A DNA stretch of 64,000 nucleotides from Caccoplasma sp905210875. GTDB taxonomy: Bacteria > Bacteroidota > Bacteroidia > Bacteroidales > UBA11471. The position numbers and the translations under genes are program-made. The notes beneath the pieces are model-generated. The model was not told the DNA's origin, searched no databases, and was given only the letters and a program-made list of their open reading frames with translations. Shown in pieces: positions 28,101 through 35,211 of this stretch. The DNA lies in NCBI GenBank assembly GCA_963931635.1, contig OZ007034.1, positions 930,001-994,000 of the forward strand. Direction: 5' to 3'. Within the stretch, counting starts at the first letter, position 1. Every line of letters begins with the position of its first letter.

Positions 28101-28448
28101 GACTACTGTATGGAAAAGATACCCGACAGTGTCGTGCCTCACAACTACATCTCCCTGCAGCTGGCCATGGACTACTACTTCCTGGGCGAGAACGAAAAGG
28201 GAAAAGAGTTGCTTACCAAAATTGCCGACAGTGCCCTTGAATATGTCATGTGGATAAACTCGCTCAGCGAAAACAAAAAACGTTCGGTAATGCGTGATTA
28301 CACCTACAACGAAAGAGCTCTCGTCGAACAGGCCATTCCCACCTTCTACCGCTTCGGCGATGAAGAGAGCGGAAAAAAATACCTCGAAATGGCAGCTCTG
28401 GCCGGTGTCAACATCAACCGCTATCTGAAAACCGATACTTTGAGATAA
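25194..28448 (+). CDS. DUF2723 polytopic membrane protein (GT117-type, protein O-mannosyltransferase-like)
   Basis: This 1084-residue protein has about ten hydrophobic segments in its first 690 residues and a large soluble C-terminus. The N-terminus ends its first helix with LEPTASFWDCGEFISSAYKL, the conserved acidic loop of DUF2723 equivalent to the Asp-Glu loop of GT-C glycosyltransferases, followed by EVGHPPGNPIFML. The GERDYAYAGSFYAFAIW-like segment near residue 615 is also conserved (RERDYAYAGSFYAFAIWIG). From memory, the family is classed with GT-C enzymes (GT117) and is considered a candidate for protein O-glycosylation in Bacteroidetes; the reaction here is inferred. It is monocistronic with a clear terminator. 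Confidence 0.85.
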   Translation: MKQYQLLNNICGWVVFVIAAVTYILTLEPTASFWDCGEFISSAYKLEVGHPPGNPIFMLTGRFFANFASDPSQVAYMINLMSGLFSAATILLLFWTITHLTRRILVRDNSEMTLAQMIVILGCGAVGALAYTWSDTFWFSAVEGEVYAYSSFCTALVFWLILKWEDVADRPHSDRYIILIAYIIGISIAVHLLNLLTIPALVLVYYFHKFPNPTTKGAFTALLLSFAVIVFLLYGLVPGFVKVAGWAELLCVNVLGMPFNSGVIVYFFLVIGCISWSIFETYKQTSLNRLRLSFLISIILVGMPFISSKIYIGILISAALAIFLFYKKQLPVRLLNMILVSVLVIFIGYSSYALIVIRSSANTPMDQNSPEDVFALGSYLNREQYGDRPLFYGQTFVADVERKDGAPLYEEGAAVWARVIKTSEDEPDRYEIIDHKRNYIYTPELCMFFPRMYSPDSRHIGAYKEWSGFKGKPVKVNGRTVRKPTFVENMRFFIDYQVNFMYWRYFLWNFAGRQNDIQGHGDTAYGNWITGFNFIDKFLVGDQTLLPTDLKENKGRNVFFMMPLLLGILGILFQLYSGKKGIESFWVVFFLFFMTGLAIVIYLNQTPYQPRERDYAYAGSFYAFAIWIGIGVAAIYKLLSKKINPVVAASIATVVSLAVPMQMVSQTWDDHDRSGRYACRDFGKNYLTSVDENGIIFTNGDNDTFPLWYAQETEGYRTDVRVCNLSYLQTDWYVSQMKSQAYESDPLPISMEEYQYGNKKREYAYIIERVNYPIPVKMAMEYFLSDDKNTKYIPGYGNINYLPSGELYIDIDKEKIKKSGIVPAGYEDKIVDRINLSLSDKSTLMLNELAIIDMLSTNAEQGWKRPIYFASTVDPSLFTETDKYFMRTGMAYKIVPVELSNVSGRYQVDTDEMYDNVMNKFAWGGMDVNPDVYFDETIRRMCYSYRIMFIDLIDQLILEGKKEKALKALDYCMEKIPDSVVPHNYISLQLAMDYYFLGENEKGKELLTKIADSALEYVMWINSLSENKKRSVMRDYTYNERALVEQAIPTFYRFGDEESGKKYLEMAALAGVNINRYLKTDTLR

Positions 28449-28470
28449 ACCTCACAACCCTCTATATCGT

Positions 28471-28505
28471 AAAAAAGCTCTGCCCGGAAAGGCAGAGCTT
28501 TTTTT
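28471..28505 (+). terminator. Intrinsic terminator after the DUF2723 gene
   Basis: AAGCTCTGCC pairs perfectly with GGCAGAGCTT around a 6-base loop, flanked by A and T runs. Confidence 0.88.
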
Positions 28506-28578
28506 ACAGACTCCATGCAGCATTACATCGCTAAACCGCATCTTCTTCTTTGTAAACCTACACACACTGTAACACGTC

Positions 28579-29187
28579 ATGTTTATAGAACGTCCCCCGC
28601 TTTTCTACCGCATGCTCTTTCCCGAAACGATATGGAGACTGCCGTGCAAGGAAAAGACCATATATCTCACCTTCGACGACGGGCCGGTGCCCGAAATCAC
28701 CCCTTGGGTACTCAACCTGCTCGACTACTACGATGTGAAGGCCACCTTCTTCTGCGTAGGCGAAAATGTGGCCCGCAACACCGAACTCTATGCCGAGATT
28801 CTCAAACGCGGACACCACACCGGCAACCACACCATGAATCACATACAGGGCATGAAATATTCCATCAAGGATTACGTGCGCAATGTCGATGCCGCCAACG
28901 AACTGATACGTAGTGCGCTGTTCCGCCCACCTCACGGACACATGTGTTTCGGCCAGGCTCACGAACTGCGACAGAAATACAAAATCATCATGTGGGACGT
29001 GGTTACCCGCGATTACAGCAAAAAACTGAGCGGCGAACAGGTTTTCAACAACGTGAAGAAATATACCCGCAACGGTTCCATCATCGTCTTTCACGACTCG
29101 TTGAAAGGACAGAAAAACCTGCGCTACGCCCTGCCCAAATCCATCGAATGGATAAAGAGCCAGGGCTACGCTTTCGGACTTTTATAG
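28579..29187 (+). CDS. Polysaccharide deacetylase family protein (NodB domain)
   Basis: This 202-residue protein is a carbohydrate esterase family 4 deacetylase. It shows motif 1 LTFDDGPVPE (catalytic and metal aspartates) near residue 33, motif 2 HHTGNHTMNH with the zinc histidines near residue 78, motif 3 FRPPHGH near residue 114, and IIMWDVVTRDY. The late motif is IIVFHDSLKGQKNL. No signal peptide is seen, so the substrate is probably reached in the cytoplasm or the protein is exported another way; peptidoglycan, glycan or lipid-linked sugar are all possible. It lies alone between two terminators. Confidence 0.9.
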   Translation: MFIERPPLFYRMLFPETIWRLPCKEKTIYLTFDDGPVPEITPWVLNLLDYYDVKATFFCVGENVARNTELYAEILKRGHHTGNHTMNHIQGMKYSIKDYVRNVDAANELIRSALFRPPHGHMCFGQAHELRQKYKIIMWDVVTRDYSKKLSGEQVFNNVKKYTRNGSIIVFHDSLKGQKNLRYALPKSIEWIKSQGYAFGLL

Positions 29188-29251
29188 TTTCTAAAAAGAC
29201 CTCATAAACACAACAACTAAACCTTAACTCTTTATTTCTTTTTTCTCAATC

Positions 29252-29302
29252 ATAAAAGGGGCCGTGTCCGGTTTTATACGAGACACGACCCCTTCTTCTT
29301 TA
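29252..29302. terminator. Bidirectional terminator between the deacetylase gene and nadA
   Basis: The arm at 29256-29268 pairs with 29282-29294 over 12 of 13 positions (one C/A mismatch), with A-rich flank on the left and T-rich on the right, serving both converging genes. Confidence 0.8.
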
Positions 29303-29322
29303 TTACTCTTTATATAGTGTAT

Positions 29323-30300
29323 TTACAGGCCCAGTTTAGCCGATATGTCGAGCATGCGCTGTATGGGTCGTATAGCCTTCTCGGCAACGTTCTTGTCTAC
29401 AATAATTTCGGGAGTCTCGTCGCGCAGACAGTTTCTCAGTTTTTCGAGCGTGTTCAGGCGCATGTAGTTGCACTCGTTGCAAGCACAGGTGCTGTCTTCG
29501 GGAGGAGCGGGAATGAACTCCTTGTCGGGACACTGTTTCTGCATCTCATGCAGTATACCCGACTCGGTAGCCACTATAAAGCGTTTCTTATCCGATTTCA
29601 CGGCATGTTTCAGCAGCGCTGCCGTAGAGCCTACCTTGTCGGCCAGTTTCAACAGTACAGCCTTACATTCGGGGTGAGCCAGCACATCGGCATCGGGGTA
29701 CTGCTTTTTCAACTCCATGATTTTGGCTACCGAAAACTGTTCGTGTACATGGCAGGCACCGTTCCAAAGCAACATATTACGGCCGGTAATGCTGTTGATG
29801 TAGTTGCCCAGGTTGCGGTCGGGACCGAAAATGATTTTTTCATCCTTGGGGAAACTTTCCACAATCTGCCGGGCATTGGTAGAAGTTACCACCACTTCGG
29901 TATAGGCCTTCACGGCTGCCGACGTATTGACATAAGAGATGACCGTGTATCCGGGGTGTGCTTCTACAAAACGGGCAAACTCATCGGCCGGACAACTGTC
30001 GGCCAACGAACAACCGGCCTCCATGTCGGGCACCAGCACCTTCTTGTCGGGACACAATATCTTGGCAGTCTCGCCCATGAAGTGCACACCGCACATCACA
30101 ATCACATCGGCATCGGTCTTGGCCGCCCATTGTGCCAGAGCCAGGCTATCGCCTACATAGTCGGCCACATCTTGCAATTCGCCACGCTGGTAGTAGTGGG
30201 CCAGTATCACGGCGTTTTTCTTCCGACGCAGTAGATTGATCTCTTCGATTAACGCATCATTATTCTGGGTAGACTTAGACGAAGAACAAACATTCATCAT
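29323..30300 (-). CDS. nadA: Quinolinate synthase NadA
   Basis: This 325-residue enzyme condenses iminoaspartate and dihydroxyacetone phosphate to quinolinate, the second step of de novo NAD synthesis, using a 4Fe-4S cluster. It has ILAHYYQRGELQDVADYVGD at residues 32-51 and VMCGVHFMGETAKILCP with following MEAGC. WNGACHVHE carries the second cluster cysteine and CACNECNYM the third, near residue 270. ATESGILHEM is the usual substrate segment. Its partner nadB is at 43.4 kb in this window, not adjacent. The start at 30300 (MMN) or 30297 cannot be separated. The likely promoter is at about 30.5 kb, giving a leader of about 190 bases inside the AT-rich block. Confidence 0.95.
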   Translation of the reverse strand: MMNVCSSSKSTQNNDALIEEINLLRRKKNAVILAHYYQRGELQDVADYVGDSLALAQWAAKTDADVIVMCGVHFMGETAKILCPDKKVLVPDMEAGCSLADSCPADEFARFVEAHPGYTVISYVNTSAAVKAYTEVVVTSTNARQIVESFPKDEKIIFGPDRNLGNYINSITGRNMLLWNGACHVHEQFSVAKIMELKKQYPDADVLAHPECKAVLLKLADKVGSTAALLKHAVKSDKKRFIVATESGILHEMQKQCPDKEFIPAPPEDSTCACNECNYMRLNTLEKLRNCLRDETPEIIVDKNVAEKAIRPIQRMLDISAKLGL

Positions 30301-30760
30301 ATTATTATTTTATTTTTTCTTTAAAGACTTTCTATGCTGATGATATTATCCTGTTGATAATACTCAAAACTTTTTCCTTTTTTATTTGCTTTTTCGGTTA
30401 TGAAAAGAAAATTTCTACTTATGAGTAGATTATTAACCTTTCTTTTTGCTTATAATAAGCAACTTGCAGATGTATTCAACATCTGTTTACAACGGGCAAA
30501 GTTAGAAATTTTCTTTTATAAGAATACTTGATAAACGTTTATTTGTCTTTTGGTATCTCTCCCAAAAAAAGTTGTTTTATTATTTGGAGTTTCTCTTTGG
30601 CTGCCGGTATAAAATAGTTTGGAAAAGTGTGTGTTTTTTTCTATTCTTTTTTTGAAGTTTTTTTTTCACAGCTTTTCAACACTTATCGACAACTTATCAT
30701 CACGGTTTGTATTTGTGATGGCTGGGAGTTTTTATAAGAAAGGATGCGGCTCGGCATAGT
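30301..30760. other. AT-rich intergenic block with DnaA-box-like sites (candidate origin, left part)
   Basis: No gene is visible. The block is extremely AT-rich. It contains TGTTGATAA at 30354-30362 (TTATCAACA on the minus strand). A row of four related boxes follows: TTTTTCACA at 30662-30670, TTTTCAACA at 30673-30681, TTATCGACA at 30683-30691 and TTATCATCA at 30694-30702, spaced 10-11 bases apart. It also lies where plus-strand composition turns from C-rich to G-rich. Taken together I infer a candidate replication origin; the function is not shown directly. Confidence 0.5.
30497..30504 (-). promoter_or_regulatory. Possible -7 promoter element for nadA
   Basis: The minus strand reads TAACTTTG (TAnnTTTG). 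It is about 195 bases before the nadA start; no -33 element is clear, so this is tentative. Confidence 0.35.
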
Positions 30761-30817
30761 CAATGGATGAAAACTTCGTTTTCTCTTTGCCTCTGCTCTC
30801 GCCTTTCACTATCTTTG
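30741..30817 (+). repeat. Single unit of the 85-bp promoter repeat, upstream of the TrmH-type gene
   Basis: This 77-base stretch contains GCGGCTCGGCATAGTCAATG, the hairpin GAAAACTTCGTTTTC and TCTCGCCTTTCACTATCTTTG, matching the tandem array at 48184-48619 and the minus-strand array at 39569-39800. It ends exactly in a -7 element. Confidence 0.8.
30786..30817 (+). promoter_or_regulatory. Repeat-borne promoter of the TrmH-type gene
   Basis: TTTG at 30786-30789 and TATCTTTG at 30810-30817 are 20 bases apart, an ideal Bacteroidetes promoter, carried by the repeat unit. The ATG follows 30 bases later. Confidence 0.75.
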
Positions 30818-30846
30818 TAAAGGATTATTGTAAGTGAAGCGTAAAG

Positions 30847-31377
30847 ATGAAGAAGAAAACCGTTCTCGATATGCAACGCATATCGGTAGATGAGTTTAAG
30901 GCAGCCGATAAGATACCTCTTGTCATAGTTCTCGATAACGTGCGCAGTCTCAACAATGTAGGGTCGGTGTTCCGCACGAGCGATGCGTTCAGGGCATCGG
31001 CCATCTATCTCTGTGGTATCACCTCTACGCCCCCTCACCCCGAGATTCACAAGACGGCTCTGGGGGCCGAAGATAGTGTGGAATGGCACTATGCAGCCGA
31101 TACTGTTGCTCTGATTGATGAACTGCATGTTCGTGGATATTTTGTCTATGCTATCGAGCAGGTAGAGGGGAGTGTGTCGCTGGCCGATATTGAACTATTT
31201 CCCGAAAAAAAATATGCCGTGGTGCTGGGTAATGAAGTGAACGGCGTGCAACAGCAGGTTGTTGATAAGTGCGATGCCTGCCTGGAAATACCTCAGTATG
31301 GAACGAAACATTCACTCAATGTTTCGGTAACGGCCGGGCTGGTGATATGGGATTTTTTCAAACAACTTTTCAGGTAA
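30847..31377 (+). CDS. TrmH/SpoU-family RNA 2'-O-methyltransferase
   Basis: This 176-residue SPOUT methyltransferase methylates a ribose 2'-OH of tRNA or rRNA. The three family motifs are visible: LDNVRSLNNVGSVFRTSDA near residue 30 (motif 1, with the catalytic Arg), VVLGNEVNGV near residue 125 (motif 2), and IPQYGTKHSLNVSVTAG near residue 150 (motif 3, the knot that binds SAM). It lacks an N-terminal RNA-binding extension, so it is the minimal form; the target nucleotide is unknown. It is the first gene right of the composition switch and uses a promoter carried on the 85-bp repeat. Confidence 0.9.
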   Translation: MKKKTVLDMQRISVDEFKAADKIPLVIVLDNVRSLNNVGSVFRTSDAFRASAIYLCGITSTPPHPEIHKTALGAEDSVEWHYAADTVALIDELHVRGYFVYAIEQVEGSVSLADIELFPEKKYAVVLGNEVNGVQQQVVDKCDACLEIPQYGTKHSLNVSVTAGLVIWDFFKQLFR

Positions 31378-31432
31378 TCTGTTTACAAATATAGTGCTGA
31401 TTATCAGTTAAAAAGAATATAAAAATTTTTCG

Positions 31433-31480
31433 AGACGCAGACACCCTCTTTGAAGAAAGAGAACGTCTGCGTCTGTTTCA
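31433..31480 (+). terminator. Hairpin and probable terminator after the TrmH-type gene
   Basis: AGACGCAGAC pairs with GTCTGCGTCT, enclosing a second stem CTCTTT/AAAGAG; the sequence TGTTTCATAAAAA follows. The weak T run makes termination less certain. Confidence 0.6.
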
Positions 31481-31560
31481 TAAAAAGGATTATAAAAAAG
31501 AGATGCGGCTGTTGATAACCGTGTAGAGAGAGGGAAAAGCAGGGCGGAGGAGGGGAAGCG

Positions 31561-32154
31561 TCAGAGTTGGCCGTTCTCTACCAATACCACAATCTCTTCG
31601 AGCATGCGGTCTTTGCCTTCGGGTTCCCACTCCTTGCGGAGGCTCACGCCGAACATGGCACCGAATGTTTGCCAAAAAGAGGCTCTGAAACCACCCAGGA
31701 AGGCTTTTATAAGCTGGTAGGACGACTGATTGCATTCCCGGTCGATGAGACGTATCAGCAGCTTGGCCTGGTTGTAGGTAAAATCTTTCAGCACCGGCTT
31801 GTATTCCTCGAAGAGTTCCTTCTCCATGCGTTTAAGGTGTTTTTCGCGTTCCTCTTCGGGGAGGGTCTGAATATATTCATAGGTTTCTATCAGGGCATTG
31901 TGTACCAGTTTGGCATAGGGTAACACCTTCTTCACGTCGCGCACATTGCGCCAATAGTACTCTTTCTCCTTCTGGCTTTTGAAGGTTCTTTTCGGAAAAC
32001 AATAAATCGGGCGAAGTATGATGAGCGTAGCTGTGTCGCCGGCATCGGTTACGAAGCGGGTAATGCGCTGATAGTATCGTGACTGTTGGGCTTGGGCACA
32101 TTCGCAGCCCAGGCCAATCAGCGACAGAAGCATAATGATACAGGCCTTCTTCAT
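31561..32154 (-). CDS. DUF4294 family exported protein
   Basis: This 197-residue protein (ATG at 32154; a GTG three bases earlier is also possible) has a signal peptide with a Cys-containing end (MKKACIIMLLSLIGLGCECAQAQ), so it could be secreted or a lipoprotein. The body matches DUF4294, a Bacteroidetes family: a short beta segment with AGDTATLIILRPIYCFPKR, then a mostly helical, charged region (ETYEYIQTLPEEEREKHLKR) and RECNQSSYQLIKAFLGGFRA. No enzymatic motif is visible. The gene stands between the two AT-rich blocks. Confidence 0.75.
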   Translation of the reverse strand: MKKACIIMLLSLIGLGCECAQAQQSRYYQRITRFVTDAGDTATLIILRPIYCFPKRTFKSQKEKEYYWRNVRDVKKVLPYAKLVHNALIETYEYIQTLPEEEREKHLKRMEKELFEEYKPVLKDFTYNQAKLLIRLIDRECNQSSYQLIKAFLGGFRASFWQTFGAMFGVSLRKEWEPEGKDRMLEEIVVLVENGQL

Positions 32155-32157
32155 CAC

Positions 32158-32652
32158 CGCAAAAGTAGTGTATTGCAGCCGAATAAGCGCTTAAAAAGTT
32201 TTATTTTCTCTCTTCCTTATGTTGATAACTCCTAAATAAAATGTTTATATCTATACAATATATTATTATAAATAATTGTATATCAATAAAATAATATTAA
32301 ATATGATATTTATGAACAGCATTTTATAAAATAGACGTCATGCCGGTGGACAGAACAATTCTGCCTGCGGTGCTTTTGCCTGCGGCCGGTGGGGGACAAA
32401 GAATCGTTTATTTTCTCTTTCCTGCGGTTGATAACCTATCAGTAAGATGTTGATATTTATAAAACATGATTTTGTAAATATCTGTATATCAATATATAAA
32501 TATTGAATATGGCGATTATCAACAACTTTTGATAAGAAAAACATTCCATTTTTGATTTTCGCTATTTCTTACCGCGGGTCGACAAATGATAGGCGATGCA
32601 ACAAAGGTTGCCTTTTTAGTGTTACCTTTGTAGCGAAAAATATAAAAAAGCA
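32158..32652. other. AT-rich block with long direct repeats and TTATCAACA sites (candidate origin, right part)
   Basis: No gene is visible apart from the promoter at its right edge. Two diverged direct copies of about 120 bases (32198-32318 and 32406-32524, offset 206) each carry a TTGATAAC site and a long run of A and T. Exact TTATCAACA sites are at 32220-32228 (minus) and 32516-32524 (plus), with TTATCAACC at 32426-32434 (minus). A GC-richer spacer at 32335-32400 separates the copies. Confidence 0.5.
32623..32630 (+). promoter_or_regulatory. -7 promoter element for the radical SAM gene
   Basis: TACCTTTG matches TAnnTTTG, 22 bases before the ATG at 32653. Confidence 0.55.
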
Positions 32653-33432
32653 ATGTCTACACTTCTGTTTCGCGAAATCGTTTTCGGACCGGTACACAGC
32701 CGGCGGTTGGGAATATCGTTGGGAATGAATCTTCTTCCTGTCGACGGGAAGGTATGTTCTTTCGACTGCATCTATTGCGAGTGCGGTTACAATGGCGAGC
32801 GTCATGCCCACAGCGGATTGCCTTCGCGCGAGGAGGTGAGCGAGTGTCTGAAAAACCGTCTCATTGCCATGCACGGCCGAGGCGAGAAACTCGATGTTAT
32901 CACCTTTGCCGGGAACGGCGAGCCGACACTGCACCCCGACTTTGCCGCCATCATCGACGATACGCTGCGCCTGCGCGACACCTATTATCCTGAGGCCAAG
33001 GTGAGTGTGCTTTCCAATGCCACGCGCATCGACCGTGCCGATGTGTTTGCGGCTCTGAACAGGGTAGACAACAACATCTTGAAACTCGATTCGTCGCTCG
33101 ACAAGACGGTGCGTCTCATCAATTCGCCCGCATCGCCCTCCTTCACGGTCGAGAAACTCATAGATGCTCTCTGTCGTTTCAACGGTAATCTTATTGTGCA
33201 GACTCTCTTCCTCCAAGGCCGCCACAACGGCACGACGGTCGACAACACCACCGAAGAGGAGCTTCGCCCCTGGCTCGATGCCGTGCGTCGCATAGCTCCC
33301 AAGGAGGTGATGATATACACCATCGACCGCGAAACCCCCGAAAAGGAGCTGCGCAAGGCCACGCCCGCCACACTCGACGCCATTGCCCGCCGTGTCGAAG
33401 CCCTGGGCATCAAGGCTCAGGTATCCTATTGA
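32653..33432 (+). CDS. Radical SAM protein (COG0731-like)
   Basis: This 259-residue protein opens with FGPVHSRRLGISLGMNLLPV and then has the cluster-binding motif CSFDCIYCECG (C-x3-C-x2-C, near residue 35). It continues with TFAGNGEPTLHPDF, the SAM-binding GGE-type segment. The core barrel continues with VSVLSNATRI and LKLDSSLDKTVRLIN. It resembles the Fe-S oxidoreductase group related to the wyosine/MoaA-type enzymes found in many anaerobes, whose substrate is unknown. It stands alone between the AT-rich block and the cytochrome maturation genes. Confidence 0.85.
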   Translation: MSTLLFREIVFGPVHSRRLGISLGMNLLPVDGKVCSFDCIYCECGYNGERHAHSGLPSREEVSECLKNRLIAMHGRGEKLDVITFAGNGEPTLHPDFAAIIDDTLRLRDTYYPEAKVSVLSNATRIDRADVFAALNRVDNNILKLDSSLDKTVRLINSPASPSFTVEKLIDALCRFNGNLIVQTLFLQGRHNGTTVDNTTEEELRPWLDAVRRIAPKEVMIYTIDRETPEKELRKATPATLDAIARRVEALGIKAQVSY

Positions 33433-33568
33433 AAAGCTGGCACCGAAAAAATTCTCCCTTGACTTTTGGGGCTTGTAGTGAGGTATGTAGACATAAATTG
33501 TCGATTTTTACCGCTTTATGGCCGATAATGTCGGACAAAGAATTATTTTTACGCCGTGAAATAAAGTT

Positions 33569-34393
33569 ATGGGTAAAACACGGTTCTCTCTCTTTATCCC
33601 TCTTCTTTTGGTGGCCGCATTCATACAGGTGATTTTCGGTAACCCCGACCTCTCTGTCTTTGCTTTTCCGGTAAATGCGGCTATTGTTCTGTTGTTGTTT
33701 GGCGGGCTCTATGTGTTCAACAGAGAGTACGCTGCGAACCGTTTTTTAGTGGCCCTTGCGTCGGGTCGCACCGCTGTGTCGGCTATTGTACTGACCGGTA
33801 TGGCGGGGCTGGTGATGCTCTTTTTCCCCTCTCTCGCATTTCAGAAGTCCTGGATTTTCGACGCCGTGCTGTTGCTCCTCGTCTCCAATCTTTTCCTGGC
33901 CCTGCTGCGGTACAGGGGACGGCACAGGTGGCGCTTTTACCTCAACCATGCCGGTTTGCTCATACTGGTAGTGGGGCTGGCTTTCGGGGCGGCCGACATG
34001 CGTGTGATGCGGGCATCCGTGAAGGTGGGCGAGAGCATCGACAAGGCCTATACCCGCGAAGGGGTTGCCCGTCCGCTCGGATATACATTGACACTGAAAC
34101 ATTTCGAAATAGAATATTACGATGCCGCCCGGCAGATACCGGCCGATTTCCGGGCCGAGGTTGTTGCCGACGGTGAGAGTCGCACCATCAGGGTGAATGC
34201 CCCTTGGCATAAATCCTGGAAAGAAGATATTTATCTGGCTGCCTATGACACGGCTGCGGGTGGCGGGAGCGAGTATGGTGTGCTGGAATTTGTCGTGCAG
34301 CCGTGGAAAAACGTCGCCCTTGCCGGTCTGCTGCTGTTTGTGGCAGGTTCGCTGCTGATGGTGTGGGGCGGTAAAAAGAAAAACTTGTCATGA
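33569..34393 (+). CDS. ResB-like cytochrome c biogenesis protein
   Basis: This 274-residue membrane protein has three or four N-terminal helices (FIPLLLVAAFIQVIFG, VNAAIVLLLFGGLYVF, ILVVGLAFGAAD), a periplasmic region (residues 130-235) and a last helix (VALAGLLLFVAGSLLMVWGG). This is the shortened ResB/CcsB layout of system II heme-delivery complexes. A WRFYLNHAGLLILVVGLAFG segment resembles the ResB histidine helix. Its stop overlaps the ccsA start (ATGA), which supports the assignment strongly. The heme-containing peroxidase just downstream is an obvious client. Confidence 0.82.
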   Translation: MGKTRFSLFIPLLLVAAFIQVIFGNPDLSVFAFPVNAAIVLLLFGGLYVFNREYAANRFLVALASGRTAVSAIVLTGMAGLVMLFFPSLAFQKSWIFDAVLLLLVSNLFLALLRYRGRHRWRFYLNHAGLLILVVGLAFGAADMRVMRASVKVGESIDKAYTREGVARPLGYTLTLKHFEIEYYDAARQIPADFRAEVVADGESRTIRVNAPWHKSWKEDIYLAAYDTAAGGGSEYGVLEFVVQPWKNVALAGLLLFVAGSLLMVWGGKKKNLS

Positions 34394-35166
34394 ACTGGGA
34401 ACATTTTCCATACATCGCCGCCCTCTCGGTGCTCTTGTCGCTTGCGGGAGCCGTATGTGCCCTGCGCAACCCCCGGCGGTCGCCGACGGCCCTGCTCCTG
34501 TCGCTGGCCGGTGTGGGAGTGCTGGCCTTTTTCATCGGCGGGTTCTGGCTCTCGCTCGGACGGCCTCCCATGCGCACCATGGGCGAGACACGCCTCTGGT
34601 ATTCGCTCTTTGTAATGATGGCGGGGCTCTTCGTCTACCGGCGGTGGAATTACCGGTGGCTGTTGTTGTTCACCACCGTACTGTCGGGCGTGTTCTGCAT
34701 CATCAACGTGGTGAAGCCCGAGATACACGATGCCACGCTCGCACCAGCATTGCAGAGTGTCTACTTCATACCGCATGTGGCCGTCTACATGTTTGCCTAC
34801 GGTCTGCTGGCCTGTGCCTTTCTGCTGGCTGTGGCCGGTCTTGTGCAGGGCAGGTATGGCTATTTGGAGTCGATAGACAATCTGGTGTACATTGCCACCG
34901 GGCTGCTCTTTCTCGGCATGCTCTCGGGCGCCTTGTGGGCCAAGGAGGCCTGGGGCGATTTCTGGGGCTGGGATCCCAAGGAGACGTGGGCTGCCGTTAC
35001 GGCAGCCGGGTATCTGACCTACATACACCTGCGCCTCACCCGGGTATCGGAGAGCCGCTGGCTCTATGTCGTGGTGGTGGTGAGCTTTCTCCTGCTGCAA
35101 ATGTGCTGGTATGGGTATAAATACTTACCTTCGTCGGGCGAAAGCCTGCATCTCTATAATATGTAA
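34390..35166 (+). CDS. ccsA: Cytochrome c biogenesis protein CcsA (CcmC-like, WWD domain)
   Basis: This 258-residue polytopic protein carries the tryptophan-rich heme-handling segment AKEAWGDFWGWDPKETWAAV near residue 195. Conserved histidines flank it: one in FIPHVAVYMFAYG on the N-terminal side and one in YIHLRL on the C-terminal side. About eight hydrophobic segments are present. It presents heme to apocytochrome CxxCH motifs on the outer side of the membrane together with the ResB-like partner. It overlaps the partner by 4 bases and precedes a multiheme peroxidase by 45 bases. Confidence 0.9.
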   Translation: MNWEHFPYIAALSVLLSLAGAVCALRNPRRSPTALLLSLAGVGVLAFFIGGFWLSLGRPPMRTMGETRLWYSLFVMMAGLFVYRRWNYRWLLLFTTVLSGVFCIINVVKPEIHDATLAPALQSVYFIPHVAVYMFAYGLLACAFLLAVAGLVQGRYGYLESIDNLVYIATGLLFLGMLSGALWAKEAWGDFWGWDPKETWAAVTAAGYLTYIHLRLTRVSESRWLYVVVVVSFLLLQMCWYGYKYLPSSGESLHLYNM

Positions 35167-35211
35167 GAGACTAAATTTCAGTATAAACCAAAAACCTAAA
35201 CGTACAGAAAA

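Noticed and set aside
32338..32544. 68-codon minus-strand frame in the AT-rich block
   Set aside because: It has no ribosome site or family features, and it runs across one of the AT-rich direct repeats.
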